64,000 nucleotides of DNA from Paraglaciecola chathamensis S18K6 (GTDB lineage Bacteria; Pseudomonadota; Gammaproteobacteria; Enterobacterales; Alteromonadaceae). The notes under the pieces are model-generated. The model was given only the letters and a program-made list of their open reading frames with translations, was not told the DNA's origin and ran no database searches. The stretch covers positions 186,001 through 250,000 of the forward strand of contig BAEM01000022.1 in the NCBI GenBank assembly GCA_000314955.1, read 5' to 3'. The translations under genes were made by a program, and so were the position numbers. This document shows positions 43,721-54,174 of the stretch, piece by piece (positions within the stretch are counted from its first letter, which is position 1; every line of letters begins with the position of its first letter).

Positions 43721-46108
43721 TCAATCCCTCAATGTAGCCCCAAATTTCTCTGACAACTTAGTCAGAATACCATCGACCACGGCTTGAATTTCAGCTTCTT
43801 CAAGCGTTCTCGCCATGTCTTGCAAAGTCAATGAAATAGCCAAACTCTTAAATCCTGGCTCGATGCCTTTACCTCGATAGATGTCGAACAAGTTTAGGCC
43901 AACTAGTTGATTTGCGCCAAATTTTTGGATGCAATCTAAAATTTCACCAACAACTTTATCATCGTCTACAACGATTGCAATGTCACGTCGATTTGCAGGA
44001 AATTTCGAAATTTCTTTAGCTTCAGGGAGTTTTTTGACCCCAAAAGCAGCAATTTCAAGCTCAAATACGAAAACGCGCCCATTTAAGCCTAATAATTTTT
44101 CGAATTTCGGATGCACTGCACCCAAGACACCAATAAAGGTATCACCGCGATAAATCGCTGCGCTTTGGCCCGGATGTAAAGCACTGTGCTGTGCTGCCTC
44201 AAAGCGGAATGTATCGATTGGGGCCACTTGACTAAGCAATGCTTCAACATCTGCTTTGGCGTCGAAAAAGTCGACTGCTTTATCAGTACGATCCCAGTTA
44301 GCCTCATGCAAATTGCCGGCAATAACGCCAGAGAATACCGATTCTTGACGTACGCCCATTTTCTCAGAGGCATCAGGAATAAAACGTAAACCGGACTCAA
44401 ACAAACGTACACGCGACTGTTGACGCTTTTGATTGTAAGAAACCGCTTGCAACAATCCAGTCCAGGCGCTAACTCGCATGGCAGACATATCTGATGAGAT
44501 AGGATGTGGCAATACGATGGCGTCAATCTCAGGATACAACTGGCTCTGCACTTTAGGATCAACAAACGAATAGGTAATCGCTTCTTGATAATCGCGATTA
44601 ACAAGCGCCAGTTTAAGATCATTCACCTCTAGTGCTTGCTCTTTACGCCCTGACATTTTCAATTCAGCGCTTGGTGCCACATTAGGAATGTTATTGTAAC
44701 CGTATACTCGCGCTATCTCTTCGATGAGGTCTTCTTCAATCGAAATATCGAATCTATACGCGGGCACGCTCACTTGCCATTGTCCATCAGACTCACTTGC
44801 ATTTAAGCCTAAACGGGTCAGGATATCCCCTACTACGCTGGCTTCAATCTCAATACCCAACACCCGCGACAAACGTGCAGCGCGAAGCACCACGTCTTTT
44901 ACCGGTGGGATGTATTGCTCATCAGTTGCTTCAACGATAGGTCCCGCCTCACCGCCTACGATATCGAGTAGCAACGCGGTTGCTCGCTCCATCGCTTGGC
45001 GCTGCATCTGTGGATCAACACCTCGCTCGTAGCGATGTGAAGCATCTGTGTGTAAGCCGTATTGACGGGCCTTACCCATGATTGCATCCGGTGCAAAGAA
45101 TGCACTTTCTAAAAAGATATTTTGACTGGTGGAAGTGACGCCTGACGCCAACCCTCCAAAAATACCTGCCATAGCAAGGGCTTTTTCTTGATCCGCAATC
45201 ACTAAAGTATTGTCTTTTAGCTTTATCTTGGTCTCATCAAGTAAAACTAATTCTTCGTCTTGCTCGGCCATTCTCACAACGATATCGCCCGCTAAGGTGT
45301 CGTTATCAAACGCATGCATTGGGTGCCCAAGCTCTAACAACACAAAGTTAGTCACATCAACTACGGCATCAATGCTGCGTACACCACTGCGACGTAACTT
45401 TTCTTGCAACCACATAGGTGAAGGAGCATTAGCATTTATGTTTTTAATGACGCGCCCTAAGTACCGCGGACAAGCTTGCGGTGCAGCGAGCGAAATCCCA
45501 CGTTTATCAGTAATGTCGGATGCCACTTCTGGGTAAACAGGCATATCGACGTTGCTTTGATTCAATACGCCGACTTCACGTGCTAAACCACGCATGCCGA
45601 GGCAATCAGCGCGGTTTGGCGTTAAATCAACTTCAATCGTGACATCGCCTAACTGTAAATATTCTCGTATATCTTGACCCACAGGGGCGTCAGCCGGTAG
45701 CTCGACGATACCATCATGATCATCAGAGATACCTAACTCAGAAAAACTACACAACATGCCGAATGAAGGCTGCCCGCGCAATTTCGCTTTTTTGATTTTA
45801 AAATTACCTGGTAACACTGCGCCGACTTTAGCGACCGCAACTTTAAGGCCTTGACGACAATTTGGCGCACCGCAAACAATATCAATTAACTCTTCATCGC
45901 CTACATTGATTTTTGTTACACGCAGCTTATCTGCATCTGGATGTTGGCCGCACTCCACCACTTCACCCACAACGACGCCACTAAACTCACCAGCAACCGG
46001 TTCTACACCGTCAACTTCAAGGCCAGCCATAGTAATTTGATCTGCAAGCTGCTCTGTAGAGATATCAGGGTTCACCCATTCTCTTAGCCACTTTTCACTG
46101 AATTTCAT
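43721..46108 (-). CDS. pheT: Phenylalanyl-tRNA synthetase beta subunit
   Basis: PheT (795 residues) is the tRNA-binding and editing subunit of the alpha2-beta2 synthetase. It has the N-terminal EMAP/OB tRNA-binding domain (about 40-150; [17 protein letters not shown]), the B3/B4 editing domain (210-370), the B5 domain (400-475) and the C-terminal FDX-ACB anticodon-binding fold (700-795). Length is identical to E. coli. It lies 12 bases downstream of pheS and just before ihfA. Confidence 0.97.
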   Translation of the reverse strand: MKFSEKWLREWVNPDISTEQLADQITMAGLEVDGVEPVAGEFSGVVVGEVVECGQHPDADKLRVTKINVGDEELIDIVCGAPNCRQGLKVAVAKVGAVLPGNFKIKKAKLRGQPSFGMLCSFSELGISDDHDGIVELPADAPVGQDIREYLQLGDVTIEVDLTPNRADCLGMRGLAREVGVLNQSNVDMPVYPEVASDITDKRGISLAAPQACPRYLGRVIKNINANAPSPMWLQEKLRRSGVRSIDAVVDVTNFVLLELGHPMHAFDNDTLAGDIVVRMAEQDEELVLLDETKIKLKDNTLVIADQEKALAMAGIFGGLASGVTSTSQNIFLESAFFAPDAIMGKARQYGLHTDASHRYERGVDPQMQRQAMERATALLLDIVGGEAGPIVEATDEQYIPPVKDVVLRAARLSRVLGIEIEASVVGDILTRLGLNASESDGQWQVSVPAYRFDISIEEDLIEEIARVYGYNNIPNVAPSAELKMSGRKEQALEVNDLKLALVNRDYQEAITYSFVDPKVQSQLYPEIDAIVLPHPISSDMSAMRVSAWTGLLQAVSYNQKRQQSRVRLFESGLRFIPDASEKMGVRQESVFSGVIAGNLHEANWDRTDKAVDFFDAKADVEALLSQVAPIDTFRFEAAQHSALHPGQSAAIYRGDTFIGVLGAVHPKFEKLLGLNGRVFVFELEIAAFGVKKLPEAKEISKFPANRRDIAIVVDDDKVVGEILDCIQKFGANQLVGLNLFDIYRGKGIEPGFKSLAISLTLQDMARTLEEAEIQAVVDGILTKLSEKFGATLRD

Positions 46109-46120
46109 ACTTTCTCGCCC

Positions 46121-47185
<1,065 letters not shown>

Positions 47186-47345
47186 CTACACGATAGCGAC
47201 ACGGTCAGGCTAGATGCAATTACTGGAAAGTACGGATATTAAACAGATTTTCTTCCAAATGCGGAAAACATCAAGGATGAAACTAAAAGTAAATTAGTGG
47301 GAAAACGGTTTGCGGGTAGTAAAAGGTATAAAGAAAAATCGAATG

Positions 47346-47378
47346 CAAAAAAAAACGGCGAGCATCCGGCTCGCCGTT
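47346..47378 (-). terminator. Intrinsic terminator after rplT
   Basis: On the minus strand AACGGCGAGC (47369-47378 complement) and GCTCGCCGTT (47354-47363 complement) form a 10-bp GC-rich stem with a 5-base loop, followed by nine T residues (47345-47355). It ends the infC-rpmI-rplT unit before pheS. The rest of the 47102-47345 gap holds no gene. Confidence 0.93.
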
Positions 47379-47411
47379 CTTCGAAAGAACTTAAACTTAA
47401 TTGTTAATTAA

Positions 47412-47768
47412 TTAAGCTAATGCACCTTTAGCAGCATCTACTAATGCGCTAAATGCGTTTTTGTCATGTACTGCGATATCAGCCAAAATCTTACGATCGA
47501 TTTCAACAGATGCCTTCTTAAGACCGTTAATGAAACGGCTGTAAGACATACCATTTTGACGAGCCGCAGCATTGATACGTGCAATCCACAATTGACGGAA
47601 TTGACGTTTCTTCTGACGACGGTCACGGTAAGCGTATTGACCAGCTTTTGTTACTGCTTGAACAGCAACGCGGTAAACTCGACTACGAGCTCCGTAATAA
47701 CCTTTGGCTTGCTTTAGTACCTTTTTGTGACGGGCACGTGCCACAACACCACGTTTTACTCTTGCCAT
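47412..47768 (-). CDS. rplT: 50S ribosomal protein L20
   Basis: L20 (118 residues) is an early-assembly 23S rRNA-binding protein and in E. coli a translational repressor of rpmI-rplT. The basic N-terminus [28 protein letters not shown] is split over residues 3-30, and [19 protein letters not shown] near 62 is typical. It follows rpmI by 15 bases. Normal length. Confidence 0.98.
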   Translation of the reverse strand: MARVKRGVVARARHKKVLKQAKGYYGARSRVYRVAVQAVTKAGQYAYRDRRQKKRQFRQLWIARINAAARQNGMSYSRFINGLKKASVEIDRKILADIAVHDKNAFSALVDAAKGALA

Positions 47769-47783
47769 ATTCTAAATCCTCTC

Positions 47784-47981
47784 TTAAACGTAAGGTAACA
47801 TGCGTTGAATCAACGCTGTGTCAGCTACATGGGCCAATTTCTTGCCACGAAGGTGACGTTTACGCTTAGAGCTCTTTTTAGTCAAAATATGACGCAAGTG
47901 AGACTGCTTGCTTTTGAAACGACCTGAAGCGGTTTTTCTAAAACGCTTGGCAGCTCCACGGTTTGTTTTCATTTTAGGCAT
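47784..47981 (-). CDS. rpmI: 50S ribosomal protein L35
   Basis: L35 (65 residues) is a small basic protein of the large subunit. [20 protein letters not shown] and the [12 protein letters not shown] stretch are diagnostic. The 117-bp gap to infC upstream is the place where L20 autoregulates this operon in E. coli, but no pseudoknot could be confirmed by eye. Confidence 0.98.
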   Translation of the reverse strand: MPKMKTNRGAAKRFRKTASGRFKSKQSHLRHILTKKSSKRKRHLRGKKLAHVADTALIQRMLPYV

Positions 47982-48098
47982 TGCTAAAACTCCGCATTGT
48001 TAATGACTTAACTGCTTTGCAGAAACAGAAAGTCGTAGTTACATAGTGTGTAATAAGGTGAGCTAGGGTGCAGTTCCCTGACTACTTGTAGACCTTAA

Positions 48099-48641
48099 TT
48101 ACTTCTTAATTGGGGCGAGCACCATGATCATCTGACGACCTTCAACCCGATTGGGGAAAGATTCGCAGTTAGCAATGTCTTCTAAATCGCCTTTAACACG
48201 ATTAAGTAGATCAATACCGATATCTTGATGAGCCATTTCACGGCCGCGGAAGCGGATCGTTACTTTAGCCTTATCACCACCTTCTAGAAAGCGACGCAGG
48301 TTGCGCAGTTTTACCTGGTAATCGCCTTCATCAGTGCCAGGGCGAAATTTAATCTCCTTGACCTGAATTTGCTTTTGTTTCTTCTTTTGCTCTTTCTGAG
48401 CTTTACTCTTTTCGAAGATGAATTTTCCGTAATCCATTACCTTACATACAGGCGGTTCTGCATTAGGGCTAATTTCAACCAAATCTAAATTAGATTGCTC
48501 AGCCGTCTCGAGAGCTTCTGTGATTGATACAACGCCAATCTGCTCCCCATCCTTTCCAACCAAACGAACTTCATTTACTGTAATTTCTTCGTTAATACGA
48601 GCTTTGCCCGAATCTTTAGCCTTAATGTTAGCGCCTTTAAT
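48099..48641 (-). CDS. infC: Translation initiation factor IF-3, AUU start codon
   Basis: IF-3 (180 residues) binds the 30S subunit and proofreads start codons. The N-terminal domain includes [21 protein letters not shown] and the C-terminal domain [15 protein letters not shown] and [10 protein letters not shown]. No ATG, GTG or TTG gives the full N-terminus. AUU at 48641 does ([19 protein letters not shown]), preceded by GGAGGAATAACAT almost as in E. coli infC. The rare AUU start lets IF-3 repress its own translation. It lies 20 bases after thrS. Confidence 0.96.
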   Translation of the reverse strand: MKGANIKAKDSGKARINEEITVNEVRLVGKDGEQIGVVSITEALETAEQSNLDLVEISPNAEPPVCKVMDYGKFIFEKSKAQKEQKKKQKQIQVKEIKFRPGTDEGDYQVKLRNLRRFLEGGDKAKVTIRFRGREMAHQDIGIDLLNRVKGDLEDIANCESFPNRVEGRQMIMVLAPIKK

Positions 48642-48661
48642 ATGTTATTCCTCCACGAAAT

Positions 48662-50578
48662 TTACTGAATTTGTTTGCTTTTGATCTGTTCACAAGCCAA
48701 TTCAATGAAAGCATCGACCGACATCTTACCAAGATCATCGCCTTTGCGTGAACGTACTGCTATTTCGCCAGCTTCAATTTCTTTATCACCAACTACAAGC
48801 AAATACGGGACACGCCTAAGCGTGTGCTCGCGGATTTTAAAGCCTATCTTCTCATTTCTCAAGTCTGACTTGGCTCTAATTCCAATTTCTTTTAGTTTTT
48901 TCACTACTTTTTGCGCATATTCGCTCTGATTGTCAGTAATATTCATCACAACTGCTTGAGTCGGTGCTAACCAAAGTGGGAAAAAACCTGAATACTCTTC
49001 TATCAAAATACCAATAAAGCGCTCAAGTGAACCTAAAATTGCACGGTGGATCATAACCGGTACTTTGCGTTCGCCATCTTCAGCAACATAGGTTGAACCT
49101 AAACGACCAGGCATTGAAAAGTCCAACTGAACCGTACCGCACTGCCACGCTCTGTCTAAACAGTCATGCAAAGTAAATTCGATTTTCGGGCCATAAAACG
49201 CCCCTTCACCTGGCAGGTATTGAAAATCAATCCCTTTTGAGGTCAGTGCTTCTGCTAATTCTTTTTCTGCTTTATCCCATACTTCATCACTGCCCACGCG
49301 TTTTTCAGGACGAGTAGAGAGTTTTACAGAAATATTTTCAAAGCCGAATATCTTGTAAATTTCGTAAACTGAATCAATACACCCACCTACTTCGGCCAAG
49401 ATTTGATCGTCAGTACAGAATATATGCGCATCATCTTGAGTAAAGCCGCGCACACGCATCAAGCCGTGTAATGCACCAGATGGCTCGTTTCGGTGACAAC
49501 AACCGAACTCGGCCATACGCAGCGGCAAATCACGGTATGACTTAAGACCTTGGTTGAATATTTGAACGTGACCAGGGCAATTCATTGGCTTGACAGCATA
49601 TTCACGTTTTTCCGATGTGGTAGTGAACATGTTTTCAGCGTATTTATCCCAGTGTCCCGACTTCTCCCATAATGAGCGGTCCATCATTAGTGGGGCTTTT
49701 ACTTCTTGGTATTCGTATTCACGTAACTTGCTACGCACGAATTTTTCAAGTTCAGTGTATATGCTCCAGCCATCGTTGTGCCAAAACACCATGCCAGGTG
49801 CTTCTTCTTGCCAATGGAACAAATCAAGCGCTTTACCAATTTTACGATGGTCACGCTTTTCTGCTTCTTCTAAACGATTTAAATAGGCTTTAAGTTGCTT
49901 CTTATCAGCCCAAGCAGTGCCGTATATACGCTGCAACATTTTGTTGTCGCTGTCACCACGCCAATAAGCCCCTGCCACCTTCATTAATTTAAAGTGTTGG
50001 CAGAAACGCATATTAGGTACATGAGGGCCGCGGCACATGTCCACGTATTCTTCGTGATGATATAAACCTGGTGTTGCGTCTTTAGGGATGTTCTCGTCTA
50101 GGATTTGAAGTTTATATTCTTCACCGCGTGCTTCGAATGTATCTCTAGCCTCTTGCCAGCTAACGACTTTCTTCACCACGTTATAATTAGTTTTAGCTAA
50201 TTCAAGCATGCGTTTTTCTAGCTTGACTAAGTCTTCATCGTTAATGGAATGTTCCATATCGATGTCATAGTAAAAGCCGTTATCAATCGTAGGACCAATC
50301 GCCATTTTTACGTCCGGCCATAATTGCTTAATTGCATGACCGATTAAATGCGCACATGAGTGACGAATAATTTCTAATCCGTCTTCGTCTTTAGCAGTGA
50401 TAATCTGCAATTGTGCGTCGTTTTCAATCAGGTCACACGCATCAACGCGCACACCGTCTACTTTTCCAGCAATGGTAGCTTTCGCTAAACCTGGTCCAAT
50501 ATCATTGGCTACATCAAGTACTGAAACTGCGTTGTCGAATTGGCGTTGACTGCCGTCGGGAAGTGTAATTATAGGCAT
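48662..50578 (-). CDS. thrS: Threonyl-tRNA synthetase
   Basis: ThrS (638 residues) charges tRNA-Thr and edits mis-charged Ser-tRNA. It has a TGS domain (1-61), an editing domain ([16 protein letters not shown] near 72), a class II core with zinc ligands in MNCPGH, DDAHIF and VMIHRA, and a C-terminal anticodon-binding domain. ATG at 50578 has AAGGA upstream; the frame runs 15 codons further up without similarity. The 130-base leader contains a terminator-like hairpin at 50654-50677 and a good promoter at 50715-50744. Confidence 0.97.
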   Translation of the reverse strand: MPIITLPDGSQRQFDNAVSVLDVANDIGPGLAKATIAGKVDGVRVDACDLIENDAQLQIITAKDEDGLEIIRHSCAHLIGHAIKQLWPDVKMAIGPTIDNGFYYDIDMEHSINDEDLVKLEKRMLELAKTNYNVVKKVVSWQEARDTFEARGEEYKLQILDENIPKDATPGLYHHEEYVDMCRGPHVPNMRFCQHFKLMKVAGAYWRGDSDNKMLQRIYGTAWADKKQLKAYLNRLEEAEKRDHRKIGKALDLFHWQEEAPGMVFWHNDGWSIYTELEKFVRSKLREYEYQEVKAPLMMDRSLWEKSGHWDKYAENMFTTTSEKREYAVKPMNCPGHVQIFNQGLKSYRDLPLRMAEFGCCHRNEPSGALHGLMRVRGFTQDDAHIFCTDDQILAEVGGCIDSVYEIYKIFGFENISVKLSTRPEKRVGSDEVWDKAEKELAEALTSKGIDFQYLPGEGAFYGPKIEFTLHDCLDRAWQCGTVQLDFSMPGRLGSTYVAEDGERKVPVMIHRAILGSLERFIGILIEEYSGFFPLWLAPTQAVVMNITDNQSEYAQKVVKKLKEIGIRAKSDLRNEKIGFKIREHTLRRVPYLLVVGDKEIEAGEIAVRSRKGDDLGKMSVDAFIELACEQIKSKQIQ

Positions 50579-50653
50579 AGTAATCCTTGTGCAGTGGTGA
50601 CACCTACCAAGCGCCACATGCAAAATGTGTGTTGCGAATACTTCGCGGAAAAT

Positions 50654-50677
50654 AAAAAAACACCTCTTATAGGTGTT
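50654..50677 (-). promoter_or_regulatory. Terminator-like hairpin in the thrS leader (possible attenuator)
   Basis: On the minus strand AACACCT (complement of 50671-50677) and AGGTGTT (complement of 50659-50665) form a 7-bp stem with a 5-base loop, followed by seven T residues. It lies about 30 bases after the predicted thrS transcription start and 76 bases before the ATG. Since no minus-strand gene precedes it, it is placed to attenuate thrS rather than to end another transcript. Confidence 0.6.
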
Positions 50678-50714
50678 ATGTTGGCTGTTCTGTTACGATC
50701 AAAACAGGGCCGTG

Positions 50715-50744
50715 ATTATAACGAAATTTGTGCAAACTATGCAA
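50715..50744 (-). promoter_or_regulatory. thrS promoter
   Basis: On the minus strand TTGCAT (complement of 50739-50744), an 18-base spacer and a perfect TATAAT (complement of 50715-50720) make a good sigma-70 promoter. It is about 135 bases upstream of the thrS start codon. Its -35 overlaps the start codon of the divergent START-domain gene. Confidence 0.75.
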
Positions 50745-51437
50745 TCGTCATTCAGATACTATCTATTAGGGATCATTTTTTGCGCAGGGTACAGCATTAA
50801 CGGATGGTCGAGCATCAGTGAATCGTCCAGCATCAGTGAATCGCCCAGCCAAATCGCTAACGCACAGCATACTTCGGATAACCCTGCGCAGTGGCAACTG
50901 GCGTCTGAAACAAAGAATGTGGCTATCTACAAGCGCATCACAACAACAGGCTACATAGAAGTACGCGGTGTTACACAGGTGCGAAATACCCCAGAGGCAT
51001 TTACGGCCTTATTAGCGCAAACAGCCTTAGCGCCCAAATGGATCGCAAATAATCAAGAAGTGACCGTATTATCCTCACAGCAAAATACGCGCGTAGTTCA
51101 CAGTAAATTTAATGCACCTTGGCCCCTCAAGAACAGGGATATGGTGACCAAATCGACTACCTACTATAAAGACAATACCTTATATATAGATATTATTGAT
51201 GCCAGCACGCACTATGCAGAATCAGCTGGTTTTGTGCGTATTCGCGATGTAAGCGGTCAATGGGTGCTATCTTCAGCTGGTAACGGCGTGACTATTATTG
51301 AGTATCGCGGCCAAGCCAACCCAGGGGGAAATATTCCAATCTGGTTAGCCAATCGTACGTTGATATCATCCATGAGTGAAACGTTTGAAAATATTGTGTA
51401 TCAGCTGGATAATCCTCCTCAAACAACGCAAGATTAA
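50739..51437 (+). CDS. START-domain lipid-binding-like protein
   Basis: The 232-residue protein has an N-terminal hydrophobic segment (YYLLGIIFCAGYSI), probably a signal peptide. A serine-rich linker follows (SSISESSSISESPS), then a START/SRPBCC-type domain from about residue 50 (WQLASETKNVAIYKR; FNAPWPLKNRDMVTKST; GNIPIWLANRTL). Such proteins are predicted to bind a hydrophobic ligand in the envelope; the ligand is unknown. ATG at 50739 overlaps the thrS -35 element; an upstream in-frame start at 50673 would run through the thrS attenuator and is unlikely. Confidence 0.83.
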   Translation: MQSSFRYYLLGIIFCAGYSINGWSSISESSSISESPSQIANAQHTSDNPAQWQLASETKNVAIYKRITTTGYIEVRGVTQVRNTPEAFTALLAQTALAPKWIANNQEVTVLSSQQNTRVVHSKFNAPWPLKNRDMVTKSTTYYKDNTLYIDIIDASTHYAESAGFVRIRDVSGQWVLSSAGNGVTIIEYRGQANPGGNIPIWLANRTLISSMSETFENIVYQLDNPPQTTQD

Positions 51438-51606
51438 TGTGCTTATACATTGGTACAGTTAATACTCTGATAAAGCACATTAATTGGATAACCCAATGTC
51501 AAATATTCGAAGTACGACTATTTGAAGCACAACAAACTCATCGGCTTATAAAAATAGCCACACGTTTTGAATCAAAAATATCGATTTACACACATTACGG
51601 AGCTTT

Positions 51607-52350
51607 ATGACAGCCAAAGTCGCTTTTATTACAGGCAGTGCCAAACGCATTGGCGCAGTCACCGCAACCTATTTACATGATAAAGGGTTTAATATTGTGT
51701 TGCATTGTCATCACTCTATCGAAGAAGCTGAGTCACTGCTTGTGACGCTGAACAGTCGACGCGAAAACTCTGCGCGATTAGTGGTCGCCGATGTGCGAGA
51801 AATCGACACCTTGGCTATGCTAGCCGAGCAAGTCGTGGCGGCATTTGGCCGCTTAGACGTGCTCGTCAACAATGCGTCTTCGTTTTATCCAACGCCTGTA
51901 GGTAGCATTACGCAAACCCAATGGCAGGATCTATTTGGTAGTAATGTACAAGCCCCCTTGTTCTTATCACAACATTTGCTACCAAGTTTAACCGCAGCGA
52001 ATGGTGCGATCATTAATATGGTTGATATTCATGCCGAAAGGCCTCTTCAACAGCACACTGTGTACAGTATGGCAAAAGCGGCGCTGGTAACGATGACGAA
52101 ATCATTAGCCATTGAACTAGCACCGGAAATACGAGTAAACGGCGTCGCTCCTGGCGCTATATTGTGGCCAGAGCAAGCACTTGATGCTGCCGACAAAGAG
52201 CAGGTGTTACAACAGATACCCGCTAAATCCCTCGGGACCCCTGAAGATATTGCGCAAGCTATCCACTATTTGTGTGAAGCGCGGTATGTCACTGGGCACA
52301 TTATTTCAGTTGACGGTGGGCGCAGTGTGGTATCGAGTCACAAAGTGTAG
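51607..52350 (+). CDS. Short-chain dehydrogenase, pteridine reductase type
   Basis: The 247-residue NADPH-dependent SDR has the variant cofactor motif TGSAKRIG (TGxxxR, typical of pteridine reductases such as PTR1 and FolM) at residues 10-17. NNASSF is near 90, and the catalytic Tyr-Lys is in YSMAKAAL near 155. It probably reduces dihydro-pterins or folates. CGGAG precedes the ATG. It is followed closely by the DUF3080 gene (9-base gap), which may be cotranscribed. Confidence 0.87.
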   Translation: MTAKVAFITGSAKRIGAVTATYLHDKGFNIVLHCHHSIEEAESLLVTLNSRRENSARLVVADVREIDTLAMLAEQVVAAFGRLDVLVNNASSFYPTPVGSITQTQWQDLFGSNVQAPLFLSQHLLPSLTAANGAIINMVDIHAERPLQQHTVYSMAKAALVTMTKSLAIELAPEIRVNGVAPGAILWPEQALDAADKEQVLQQIPAKSLGTPEDIAQAIHYLCEARYVTGHIISVDGGRSVVSSHKV

Positions 52351-52359
52351 CCACAAGAG

Positions 52360-53406
52360 ATGAGTCAGATTCGACCTACTCGGATAGTATTCAGACGCTT
52401 TCTGGTCGCTGTTATTATGCTTCTTGTCGTAACGGGGTGCGAGCGCAATCAAGTGACTGATACACTTAGCGAATACCAACAGCGCATGGCCAATGTACTG
52501 GACACATCATTTAATGCAGCGATGACATCATCATCAGCGCCTTTAGTCACCTTGCACTACCCTAACAAGCGAGAATTAACAAACCGCATCAAGTCTACCC
52601 AGCTTGACGTTAAAGCGTTTTATTCGCTGAAACAATGTGATTTAAATGTACTGATAGCCCAGCGCAATACACCGCTTGGGCGCACCCAGTTACCTTCAGT
52701 TCGTTATATCTATGAAAGAGAAGTATTAGCATCACTATCAAGGTGTAAAACCTTGATGCCACAGCACAGTGAATTATTGGATAAGTGGCTCGAATATAAA
52801 CAGCTTACCTTGCCTTTGGTTTGGGCAAACCTTGTTCAGACCAGTGACGAAACAATCAATGCATTTAGTAGCAATAGTGATTTTTTTGTCTCTGCTCCCC
52901 CTACCCAACTGCATGAAACACAAAGCGCTCTGAGCTATTTACTCGCCTTAAATGATAGCGATAACAGCCTAGCCAATAGCAGTGCGCTAGAATCAAACTT
53001 AGATTTACTCTCCAAAGCCCACCTACCCGCCAGAACATGGCGAACGCAGGCGGTATTGCAAAATGAATTAAATAAAACGACTCAGTGGTTAAAAAAGCAA
53101 AATTTGCATGCCCTATGTCCAGATGGTAAAGCGAGCCAGAAAATTAAATATCTTAAAAATGTGTTCACATTGTTTTTTATTGAAAAAATCCAGCCAATCG
53201 GTAGTGAATTAAACCGAGTACATTACGCCTTAATGCCTTTTTACTCTGCACTTAGTCAACACCCGAGATTGGCCTCGCCGTTTCGTCAGTACATCAACAC
53301 CCATGGTAACGACGGCTTTGACGGCTACCAAAACGCGATAAAAAACCATGTGCAGTTTTGGCAAACTTTATTTAAACACTGTGGCATTTCGCCGCGCGCA
53401 AATTAG
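52360..53406 (+). CDS. DUF3080 lipoprotein
   Basis: A 348-residue predicted lipoprotein with the lipobox VVTGC (Cys27) after a membrane segment. The rest is mainly helical and matches DUF3080 in size and in its short conserved pieces (YQQRMANVLD near residue 38, LHYPNKREL near 66). The function is unknown. Its end overlaps the convergent exonuclease gene by four bases. Confidence 0.8.
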   Translation: MSQIRPTRIVFRRFLVAVIMLLVVTGCERNQVTDTLSEYQQRMANVLDTSFNAAMTSSSAPLVTLHYPNKRELTNRIKSTQLDVKAFYSLKQCDLNVLIAQRNTPLGRTQLPSVRYIYEREVLASLSRCKTLMPQHSELLDKWLEYKQLTLPLVWANLVQTSDETINAFSSNSDFFVSAPPTQLHETQSALSYLLALNDSDNSLANSSALESNLDLLSKAHLPARTWRTQAVLQNELNKTTQWLKKQNLHALCPDGKASQKIKYLKNVFTLFFIEKIQPIGSELNRVHYALMPFYSALSQHPRLASPFRQYINTHGNDGFDGYQNAIKNHVQFWQTLFKHCGISPRAN

Positions 53407-54158
53407 CACCAGATCGCGGAGATAGGCGTCGCTTCGTCTGAGTAATGCGTGGCTATTTGCGCCTGTAAAAGCTCCGCACAGGCTGTGGCATCGGTTAATG
53501 CATTGTGCTGGCGATAGTATGGTAAATGATATCGCGAGCGGCAATCCGTTAACCGAATCGAGGGTGTTTTTTGCCCCAACAAACTGCGTAAAAAGGTACG
53601 CTTAAAGGTGCGTGAAAAACGTGCCTCTAAGGACATGGTATCAATGCACGGAAACACAATTTCTTCGCCAATATACTGCTTCATGGCTGAATTCAAAAAC
53701 CGAGTTTCGATATCTTTATGGTGAGCCACAACCACTTTGCCTTGCAAGTGTTCTAGCAATTCATCTAACACCCGATTAAATGTTGGTGCATCGGCTACAT
53801 CCGAATGAGTAATACCATGGATCACCACCGATTTACTTTTCAATTCAGTATCGGGTTTGATGATCCAGTGCTGCGCTTGGGCACAGCGTATCCGCTGGGT
53901 AGTCATGGCGACTAAACCAATACTGACGATACTGTCTGTTTTTGGGTTTAAGCCTGTGGTTTCAAAATCTAACGCCACCAGTGGAGCCTCGCAGAGCGGC
54001 GTATCACCACTGACGGCTCCTTGGGCATAAAAACGCTTAAGCGCTGGATAGCGAGCGCTTTTTTGCCGCTTTGCATACTCAGCTCCCCAGTCAGTCCCCT
54101 TGCCTAAGCGCCGCAGATCAGGTTTATCTTGCAGGGTACTTTTATCTAGATAAAACAT
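53403..54158 (-). CDS. DEDDh 3'-5' exonuclease (DnaQ-like)
   Basis: The 251-residue protein has the exonuclease motifs ALDFETTGLNPKTDSI (ExoI, near residue 68), HHKDIETRFLN (ExoII) and HNALTDATACAELL (ExoIII with His and Asp). This gives a DEDDh proofreading-type fold, close to the PolC/DnaQ epsilon family. It lies 16 bases downstream of the cNMP/CBS/DUF294 gene, and this pairing recurs in marine gammaproteobacteria. It may act on nucleic acid in a signalling-controlled way; the substrate is unknown. Confidence 0.88.
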   Translation of the reverse strand: MFYLDKSTLQDKPDLRRLGKGTDWGAEYAKRQKSARYPALKRFYAQGAVSGDTPLCEAPLVALDFETTGLNPKTDSIVSIGLVAMTTQRIRCAQAQHWIIKPDTELKSKSVVIHGITHSDVADAPTFNRVLDELLEHLQGKVVVAHHKDIETRFLNSAMKQYIGEEIVFPCIDTMSLEARFSRTFKRTFLRSLLGQKTPSIRLTDCRSRYHLPYYRQHNALTDATACAELLQAQIATHYSDEATPISAIWC

Positions 54159-54174
54159 AACGTGCTTTGCCCCA

